The notes below the pieces were generated by a model that saw only the letters and a program-made list of their open reading frames with translations, made no database searches and had not been told where the DNA came from. A stretch of 64,000 nucleotides of DNA from Rhipicephalus microplus (lineage: Eukaryota; Arthropoda; Arachnida; Ixodida; Ixodidae). Position 1 is the stretch's first letter. Every line of letters starts with the position of its first letter. This document shows, piece by piece, positions 56,377 through 64,000 of the stretch. The DNA lies in NCBI RefSeq assembly GCF_043290135.1, contig NC_134700.1, positions 159,498,053 through 159,562,052 on the forward strand, given 5' to 3'. Made by a program: the position numbers and the translations under genes.

Positions 56377-56640
56377 TTGCTGCTCGGTTGCCCCGCCACG
56401 GTGGTCTAGTGGCTAAGGTACTCGGCAGCTGACCTGCAGGTCGCGGGATTAAATCTCGGCTGTGGCGGCTGCATTTCCGATGGAGGCGGAATTGTTGTAG
56501 GCCCGTGTACTCAGATTTGGGTGCACGTTAAAAAACCCCAGGTGGTCAAAATTTCCGGAGCCCTCCACTACGGTGTCTCTTATAATAATATAGTGGATTT
56601 GAAACGTTAAACCCCACAAATCAATCAATCAATTGCTGCT
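56377..56640 (+). mobile_element. tRNA-derived SINE, plus strand
   Basis: A full-length copy starting near CCCCGCCACGGTGGTCTAGTGG, with a B-box region GGGATTAAATCTC (changed from consensus), the conserved body and a (ATCA)n tail to 56,632. TTGCTGCT at 56,377-56,384 and 56,633-56,640 is a short probable target-site duplication (8 bp). Confidence 0.88.
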
Positions 56641-56997
56641 AAGTCATCCGCACTGTTTTTACTATTTCATTTAAATGTTCTCATTGCCTTTGAATGCGTT
56701 TGTAGTTGGGGACCTCCCACTTTCCACTCAGTGGGCCTACAAATAAGGCAGAAAAAGGAGGGTAAGAGATGGGGCTCTAAATATTAAGGTCACGGTCTGT
56801 TTCAGCTTTAGGCGCTGTAATATCGATGTTTCATATGCTATTGCTTTTGTTTTAACTGCATATGTGACCGCTTATTATGTGTTGAGTGCTAGTTTATGCA
56901 TTAAAGAATAATGTTTAAGCAAAATGGATCTCTACTTTCATTTTTTCAGTGCAGTAATATATTTAGACGGCGAGCAGAAGGGGCTCTTCATCGTCCA
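56641..56997. other. No gene recognised
   Basis: AT-rich unassigned sequence leading to the palindrome. Nothing is supported. Confidence 0.4.
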
Positions 56998-57044
56998 TGT
57001 AGAAAGGGCACTCCCCCCCGGGGGGGGGGAGTGCCCTTTCTACA
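56998..57044. repeat. 47 bp near-perfect palindrome with C/G-run apex
   Basis: TGTAGAAAGGGCACT followed by seven Cs is mirrored by ten Gs and AGTGCCCTTTCTACA. The arms are perfect over at least 22 bases; the only asymmetry is three extra Gs at the centre. No flanking repeat explains it. It would form a very stable hairpin or a G-run structure. A replication or assembly foldback error is a possible alternative origin. Confidence 0.9.
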
Positions 57045-57590
57045 CTAATTACTATGAGGCGCACAAAATCGGCTCCATACATTTGCTCAGTAGGACTTTT
57101 CCCACCTATCTGTAAAGTTCATGGACTTGTAGGGCGAGTTGATTCAGCATCACAGCAGAATCTATAGCACATAAAACGGCGATAAAGAAAGGGCCACACG
57201 AACGCAGCGCTAAAATCTACTATGAAAGTTCGTGGTTAAGAACACACAGGTGTTTCACAATAGTGTCGGCCCTGGCCCACTCATACTGCATCCACAGAGC
57301 TGCTTACTATACCTTACGTACCCATATAGAAAGCCGGAAATGAAAGGCAGGCAAATCTGACAGGCACGTTATCGCTTCATTTTCACTCTTGCATTAGCTG
57401 GGAATCTTGTTTTGATTAGACTCGACCAAGGAGTGGGGGGAGGGGTTGTACGCTGCTGTTAAACTAGTCCTCCCCTCTTCCCTAATGGAGGACCTTGTGC
57501 TCGCCTACGGCTAGGAGGACAGCGGGCTTTCAATGCCAGATGTTAAGCCGCGTCGCGCGGGTCCGTTCGGCTATTAACATTCGAACATGA
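57045..57590. other. No gene recognised
   Basis: Unassigned sequence. A G-rich stretch (GTGGGGGGAGGGG) lies near 57,435. Confidence 0.4.
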
Positions 57591-57865
57591 ACTGTTTGCG
57601 GACTGACATTGATATGTGGTGCTCAACATCCCAAAGCCATTATATGATTATGAGAGACGCCGTTGTGGAGGACTCCGGAAGTTTCGACCACCTGGGGTTC
57701 TTTAACGTGCACCCAAATCTGAGCACACGGGCCTCCTACAGCATTTTCGCCACCATCGAAAATGCAGCCGCCGCAGCTGGAATTCGATCCCGTGACCTTC
57801 GTGTCGGCAGCTGAGTACCTTATTAGCCACTAGACCACTGCGGCGGGGCCACTGCTCGCGGTCTG
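57591..57865 (-). mobile_element. tRNA-derived SINE, minus strand
   Basis: A reverse copy with a B-box-like GGGATCGAATTCC on the minus strand and a single remaining tail unit. ACTGTTTGCGGACTG (57,591-57,605) and ACTGCTCGCGGTCTG (57,851-57,865) look like a decayed 15 bp target-site duplication with three mismatches. This suggests an older insertion than 6,055-6,324. Confidence 0.85.
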
Positions 57866-58014
57866 TCGACAGAAAAATTTGCAGAATGCTGCTGTTCTCC
57901 CAAGATGTTGCAAAGTTTCCAGCATGCGTCCTATTAGTTGCTGTAATTGTGAAGGGATGGCGGCAGTGGAAATAGGCTAACTACGTGCAGCGCTGGGCAA
58001 ATCTAAGAAAAAGT

Positions 58015-58170
58015 TAAGGAGCTCACTCAGACTCACTCAAGAAACGGATCTTGCGCTTCTGAGTCACTCGGACTCAAGCTCATAAGATATCGCTCACCCA
58101 AACTGATTCAGATTCATACTCACGGCTCGATTTGAGTCTGAGTGAGTCGACTCATAAGTGATTTCGCCGA
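58015..58170. repeat. Cluster of GACTCACTC / GAGTGAGTC motifs
   Basis: The motif (A)GACTCACTC and close variants occur several times in the first half, and its reverse complement GAGTCTGAGTGAGTC near the end, giving a loose inverted arrangement. It is probably a dispersed repeat; no second copy lies in the window. Confidence 0.45.
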
Positions 58171-61100
58171 CCGATGACACTAGGTGTCGTTTTACTATAG
58201 GCCCCATTCAGCCGAATCAATAAAGTAAACGAGCAGTCCGAGCTCGAGTTAGCACCACGCAGTGCTACCGCCCGAGACATAAACAAGACGTGCACCGCCT
58301 ACACACGGTGGCGTCGACCGGCTTCATTGAGACGAAATGAGGCGAAGGCCGCGCTTGCGAACCGAGGGGAGGGGGCCGTCACCATCGTGTACGTCCGGAA
58401 CGCTGTGTAGCAAAGGGCGTGTACCTCCCTGCTGGAGCCTGCAGAAGAGCGCAACGGTGCATCCGTACTGGGTGTTGAACGCGCTCGCGGGGGTTGTACG
58501 TATTCATTTGACTCCTGCGTGCGAAGACACCCAGGTGAGGTAACCTTGAACCCGCGCACTTCATTGACGTCAAAACGCGTCCCCGCCTCGTTTGCTTTCG
58601 TTTCGTTCCCTTTGTGACATTGCGTTGCTCATGCGTACCTTCGCGGTGTGCGAACGGTAATTTACGCCTAGAGACGTCGCGTGAGAACTGGGAGGGCACT
58701 ATACAAGCAGAAGTGAAAGAGAGGTAAAGAGAGAGAAAGATATAGAAAGAGGGAAAGTTTTTGTCGCACTGTGGCTAACGCCCTCATTAGTATGCGTCTC
58801 TCCCAGCGTCGGCGTCTCGCTTGCTGGAACTTTGTGAAGGACAGAATTTGTGACGAGGAGACGGAGCGATTCATTAGACGCTTTATTTTTGTTCATCGAC
58901 TCGCTTTGTTTCTTAATTCGTCGTTTATGTCTCTAACGTGCCTCTGCGTACGTATATATAAGGAATTTTTTTGTGGGGGAAGGGGGTTATTCAACGACAA
59001 CGCAGGAACAGAGAGAGGTCTTTGAAGAGTAAAAATGTAAGAGGAACGTCAGTTACCTCAGCCGTTTCTCTCGTTGAAAACAACTCTTTGGCAGTACACA
59101 AGAAAGAAATGAGTCGGGAATGAAATAATAACTGAAACCGAGAAAAGAAAAGAAGGTAAGTCAAGGTGAAGACCGACAAGAAAGAAAGAAGATCTTGCAT
59201 ATATTGTCGGCTGTGTTGACTGTGTGCTAAAACGGTGCCCAGCGAGCATATTTCCACTAACGACCATTGCAGAGAAAGAGAGGGAGAAAGCAAGCGAGAC
59301 AAGGTAACGAGGAGGAGCTTAGTTAAGGACTCCGGTTACGCTGAGACGTATAGGATGTCGTTGACAGAGCACCTGAATAGCAGAGAACAGATAACAGGCG
59401 CGCGGAAAAGTTCGCCTTAGTCACACGGGATCGGCGGCTATCGTTGACAGAATACCTGAAAAGCAGAGAACATCTGTCAGGCCCGCGAAAAAGTTTATTG
59501 CAGACCACCGTGATCGGCTGTGGATTTCCAGAAACAAGCGAAAAACGGAAAACATTGCCCGGTGGTCATCTCTGCATGGTAACGGACGCGTATACAAGGC
59601 GTTCATGCGCTCGTGAGAAGGCCGTCTCCTCCAGAAGTTGAGACGGCTGTGGCGGTTCTCGCAGGCAGCTAAGTGCGTGCGCTGTTGTCTACGTGCTCCC
59701 GCGTAGTCGAGGCATTGTGGGCAGCCCTCCGTGTGTGGGTCGGGGTGACGGAATTGACCCAGTTGCGATCGATCCAAGGCTGGCGTCGTCGGCTCCGAGG
59801 ACGCGAGCGATTCAAGGTGGCCGACCGCACAGCCGAACCAAGGGCGACGCACACACTCAGACGTGACCCTGTGGTTTGCACCGCCGTGTTACTTTATTCG
59901 ACACCTCGGCAACGGCGGCTGCAGGGAAACACAACAGGCGGTCTCGCTGTCATCGATCGGTTGTCGCGTGCTTTCGGTCTCATCGAGTGGCCGTGCGAGA
60001 AAGAAACGCAGGCTTGGCACGACACGTGGTGAAAGAGGTGTGGTTTTTTTTCGGTAATCGACCGCCGACTGCGTGTGCTTTGTCAATAGAGGGTCTTCGC
60101 TCGTATTGCTGCTACGGCCATTTGCAAAATTGTACCAGGACGTCGCACCAAGGACATCGGCGGCGATGGCCTAATTATGACGACGAGTTTTAATAAGTAT
60201 ATTACTAATTAATGGTAACGAGATGGTTTACGGGCCACAACCGCGACGTGATTGCGGGTCGCGCAGTGGTTGGATAGTCCGGACTGATTCTGACCAATTG
60301 GGTTTTCTTTGACTTACTCCTAAACGCACACCGGCGTTCTTGAGTTTGGTCTATTTACCGCAACGCTGCAAGGCATGCTTGTGAATCGTACCCGCACCCT
60401 CGCTCTTCGAAGCGTGACACCGTAAAGCTAATACTACAGTGAAATATCACACGATAAGCACGTTTAGGCTGACGCAAAGTGATGTGCGCGAAATAATAAA
60501 AACTTGGGGCGAGTTGATGCTACTGCGCGCACGTGAAATAAACAGTGCCCTTACGGACGACGAAGTATAAGTAGTTAAAGCTTCGTACCAGCGCTCATCT
60601 TGTGTATTTTCTGCCTCCAACTTTGTCTTTGTTATTCGCGCCATTTTTTTCATATTGTTTCATGGTCAATGCCCCGCGGTTGGTTGCGTCAGGTCTTTAA
60701 GGGACAACCAACCATCGCGTTCATATGGGGCTATACGTTATTGTTGCTGCTAACAGGCGTCGTTTTCGAGGTGACGCCATTGAGTTTAATTTATCGTTGT
60801 AATACGCAGCTCTTGAGTAACACCCGTTTGTTCGTTTTGCGTTTTGGCGAAACCGAGCGAACGGTACGTAGACGCAGGAAAGGACGAAACAAGGCGAACG
60901 CGGAGGGGTGGTGGCCGTGGTTGGAACAGGAAGATGGTACCTAACTTCTGCAGCCCGGTAGGGAGCATAGCGCAGTGCCTGAACGCGGCGTGCAGCAGAG
61001 AATGGAGAATAATGGCGAAGAGAGGCAGTGGAGGAGAACGGAAGAGGAGAGCAGGGATGGAGAGAAACGATGCTACTTGAGCGTATACTTTTGACGCCGG

Positions 61101-62283
61101 ACAGAGCGCTGTGGGACCCATACCGACGCATTAAAGCGTTGTATATCGCACAGCACAATGTATGCAGTATTAGCGCATACGAACAAAATTCTCGTGATTG
61201 TAACAATATATATTAATAATTTAAGCTATCTACCCTTTTTTCTGGGGGGGGGGTGCTATTTTTTCTCCAGACTTATTCACTGGAATCTAACACCGCAAAC
61301 TTAGTCAATGAATGCTGCTTTAAAACGCTGCCGAAAGTTTCGTCTCAGGTGGCCTTCGAAGTACGTATCTCTCCGTCATTCGTCGCGTAACACACGACGG
61401 CGACAACTCACATACTACCCCGACCATAAGGCAAGGAGTGGACGTCACTTTCGCTTTCCTTCCTGGAGTGCCAACTGTAACGACGCTGCATATACACGGC
61501 GCGCTGTACGCTTAACGACGGCGGACAGAAAAGGAGTACGCCGCATTAAAAAAACCCGGATGGGAACCTCACGGAATAGTTCAAGAAGCGCTCGTTTTTC
61601 TCGCGGCTTCTGTTAGTGCGCGCGCGCACACTTCACCCATTCGCGGAGACTAAGCATGTGGTTAGTAAAGCGCGTTTTTCTACATCCCTATCTCGACCAC
61701 TTATGGCCTCTGCTTTGTTTATAAGCTGGAACGTACACTGCCGCACATTCGCGGAAATCGTAGCGATTTTTCCTGCTCACCACGGTCTTCATTTATTAGT
61801 GTAACTTTTCTCTTTTTTTCTTTTTGTGTGAGAGACGAATGCCACAGCGGCACATTAAAGAAAGTGCGCGATTGTTTTCGTAAATTGCGGAAACCATGGC
61901 AGATTAAGCAATGGTGGACGTTGAGGAAAAGGGACCCGCGCTCTGTGCATTTTCCTGCCGTTTCTTGTTCAATTATTTTTTTCTCTGGAAGTTTCTAAAT
62001 GCGGAAAGAAATGATGGTGATGGCGCAATGAGTAGAATGAATGTTCTTTATAAATGAAGGTAACAGATTCGGACATCTTGGCTGGTGCGCTCTGTACCTC
62101 ATTGGCTAGATTGTCTTGTTTCTTAACTCTTAATTACCCATGGACTGTTCAAGAACGGGAAGTTTTGATGATAACGATTGTCGACCGCTGCTTGTACACA
62201 CCCACGACAACTCGCGTGTGAAGGAAAGGAATTTGAATGAGAGTGTTGCATTCTACCGGCTGCTGTTTAGCTTATGGCTCATG
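58171..62283. other. No gene recognised
   Basis: Frames of up to 161 codons (60,721-61,206, minus) overlap on both strands in GC-rich stretches at about 58,260-58,560, 59,640-60,030 and 60,840-61,080, with no domain in any. TACCTGAA(A/T)AGCAGAGAAC recurs at about 59,372 and 59,452, an ~80 bp direct repeat. GA-rich tracts lie at 58,715-58,755 and 59,270-59,300. A G run sits at 61,243. Confidence 0.4.
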
Positions 62284-62697
62284 TTATGAAACCGACCTTG
62301 AGCGTAGCTGATGTATTACAGCACGCCCCATTATGGCGCCTTGATGAATTGGATGAGGTTTCACGGGAGAAGCGTAAAAAAATTTGAAGTGCGAGTAACG
62401 TTGGCTAAAAGAAGTGAATCGTTTGTAACTCAGTTGCCGCAAGGGTTTCGCATACTGAAGCATCGCTTTTCTAAAATCTTCGTGCAATATCCCTCCCCCC
62501 TCCCACTCTGTTAGTGTATGGACCAGCAGCTGCTTTAGTTGCGTGTAAAGGGCAGCCATCTTTAGATGGGGTAGCTCGTCAGGTGGGACGTGTACGACCA
62601 ATCTATCATCTAGCCTTTCATCATTGTATGTGTGCTCCCAGTTCTTGCTCGCCGTCAGCTTTGATGAAACCAAACCTTTAGTACCTGCGCACACCAT
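62284..62697 (-). CDS. Unassigned 137-codon open frame (candidate exon or gene remnant)
   Basis: An ATG-initiated minus-strand frame with mixed, protein-like composition and no low-complexity repeats. It includes SKNWEHTYNDERLDD, VHVPPDELPHLKMAALYTQL and LLVHTLTEWEGG. I do not recognise the family. There is no signal peptide or membrane segment. It overlaps no repeat seen elsewhere in the window, and competing frames on the other strand are short. It could be an exon, a processed pseudogene, or a fragment of an endogenised element. The stop follows directly after SRSVS. The call rests on length and composition only. Confidence 0.25.
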   Translation of the reverse strand: MVCAGTKGLVSSKLTASKNWEHTYNDERLDDRLVVHVPPDELPHLKMAALYTQLKQLLVHTLTEWEGGGILHEDFRKAMLQYAKPLRQLSYKRFTSFSQRYSHFKFFYASPVKPHPIHQGAIMGRAVIHQLRSRSVS

Positions 62698-64000
62698 GTA
62701 TTGTTAGGAGATAAGTGGGGTTCATGATAACGAGTGCTTGCGGTCTATAGAGTAAAATAATGTGGTTTACGATAAGCTCTTTATTCACTTATGCAGCCTA
62801 GCAGGTCAACTGGAAGTGTGTACGGAGTACATACGGTACTCCACATGCAGCACGTATGGTGAGTGTTGGAGATTGGCGCTGGCAATTCACGCCCTAAAAT
62901 TGAATCGGCCATCGCTGAAGGTGGGTTCGAGAACAGCGGAAGATCCTGCAGTGGACACAAGATAGGCTGACGACGACAGTGATGATGTAATGATAGCATT
63001 GGCTAGCACTGGCTAACTGTCGTTTTGCGGTAACTAGTGTGATTAGTTAACTGTCGGCCACTGTTACTGAATGTTGACAAACTCTGCCTTGTCTTAGTTT
63101 TCAGTCACAATCACTGGAATCAGCAATCTAGTACCATGAAGATATAATAGATATTGCATACGTGTTATTATGAATCTGCCACTTATACTAAAGATCGTTA
63201 CTCCCGTTTACCACCATGCTTATGAATGGCACCTCTTAAGTGGTCATTCGATCGAACGCGAGTTGAGGCGCCACGTTGGACTTACGTAATCCGTAATGAC
63301 AGTGTAATCAGTGTAAACAGTGTAATACGTAATGACAGTGTAATCGAGCTGTCTGGTAAGTCGGCATCGCACACACTCAACCACTCAGCTTACACAGAGG
63401 TGTCGATTCGCCTGGGATGATTACAGTTGTGGTAAAGTCAAATATTTTGCCATAGCCCGCTTCTTGGTGAATGCTTCTCATCAACATCGGTTCTCTCAAT
63501 ACGTGGGACTATTAGACACTTTTGTACAATACACGCATGGCACTCTTTTGCGAGAAAACTCTTTAAGCACGTCCTAAGACAATTGTGCCCTACGTACTGT
63601 GATGTTATATTTCAAGTTTTTACCTATCAGTGCTGGGGAGTCCAGGTTAATATTGACCGAACTGGGTACCATAAAGCGCGCCTATCTGTAAGCGTGTGAA
63701 GCAAGTTTTGCCAGTAGATCCCCCTGAGATGCGCGGCTGTTCGGACCGGCGACCGTGAGCTCGCGCTCAGCGGCAGCGTGATCGACACCGAGTTTCAGGG
63801 TATAATATAGAGGTATGCACTTTATGGCATCCGCGAGAATCACTAGCGTGGGCGTCACCATTTTGGAGTTCCGAGCGCTCGCCCCACATTCATAAAACTC
63901 GCTGCACGCGTTCTGTCCGAGATCCGAGCGGAAACTTGGATACGGAACACCCCCTGCACGCCGAAGCACGGACAAGACGGCGCGTACGGACAGACCTTGA
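62698..64000. other. No gene recognised
   Basis: CGTAATGACAGTGTAATC is repeated at about 63,291 and 63,330 with GTGTAA-rich sequence between. The rest to the window end shows no supported feature. Confidence 0.45.

Noticed and set aside
60721..61206. 161-codon minus frame and overlapping Arg-rich frames
   Set aside because: It is GC-rich sequence with long open frames on both strands, no recognisable motif and no splice context.

Overview
The window looks like nuclear DNA of an arthropod, most probably a metastriate hard tick (Rhipicephalus-like). The evidence is seven or more copies of a tRNA-derived SINE of the type seen in ticks (Ruka-like), a young Ty3/gypsy-class LTR retrotransposon, young non-LTR retrotransposons with animal-type domains, dense microsatellites, and long stretches with no open frames. 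The organism call rests on recalled repeat types and was not checked by a database search. I see no host gene that I can name. There are no rRNA genes, no convincing stand-alone tRNA genes, and no CRISPR or bacterial features.

Layout. 1-340: an inverted repeat whose loop carries a hammerhead-ribozyme-like core. 340-13,600: mostly unassigned sequence with one SINE at 6,055-6,324, another at 12,071-12,311, a (GATA)n array and short tandem repeats. 13,600-24,500: a very dense cluster of non-coding repeats. It holds foldback elements, a hairpin-rich tandem array, a 2.4 kb terminal-inverted-repeat element with an internal ~390 bp duplication, composite elements carrying different satellites between shared ends, an LTR-like fragment, and a ~146 bp satellite. 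24,500-30,440: mostly unassigned, with a decayed RTE-type LINE tail and a head-truncated SINE with perfect target-site duplications.

30,444-32,683 is a 5'-truncated LINE copy on the minus strand. 33,186-38,425 is a complete gypsy-type element: identical-looking 165 bp LTRs, a 4 bp target duplication, gag, and pol with protease, RT, RNase H and a D,D35E integrase. Gag and pol are joined by a textbook -1 frameshift cassette. About 45,650-50,673 is a near full-length LINE of the same family as the minus-strand copy. Its ORF1 carries an SGNH esterase domain and its ORF2 carries endonuclease, RT and a C-terminal zinc motif. ORF2 has no usable AUG and overlaps ORF1 in the -1 frame at two overlapping slippery heptamers. 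50,700-64,000 holds another composite satellite element, two SINEs, a tRNA-like head, a G/C-rich near-perfect palindrome, and otherwise unassigned sequence with one unexplained 137-codon open frame.

How the parts relate. The gypsy element and the LINE encode their own replication proteins. The SINEs encode nothing and must depend on a LINE in trans. The two LINE copies form a ~2.2 kb inverted pair ~16 kb apart that flanks the gypsy insertion. The most interesting observations are the hammerhead-like fold, the two recoding signals, a Q-to-P change in a conserved RT motif of the longer LINE, and the composite repeats that share ends but carry different satellites.
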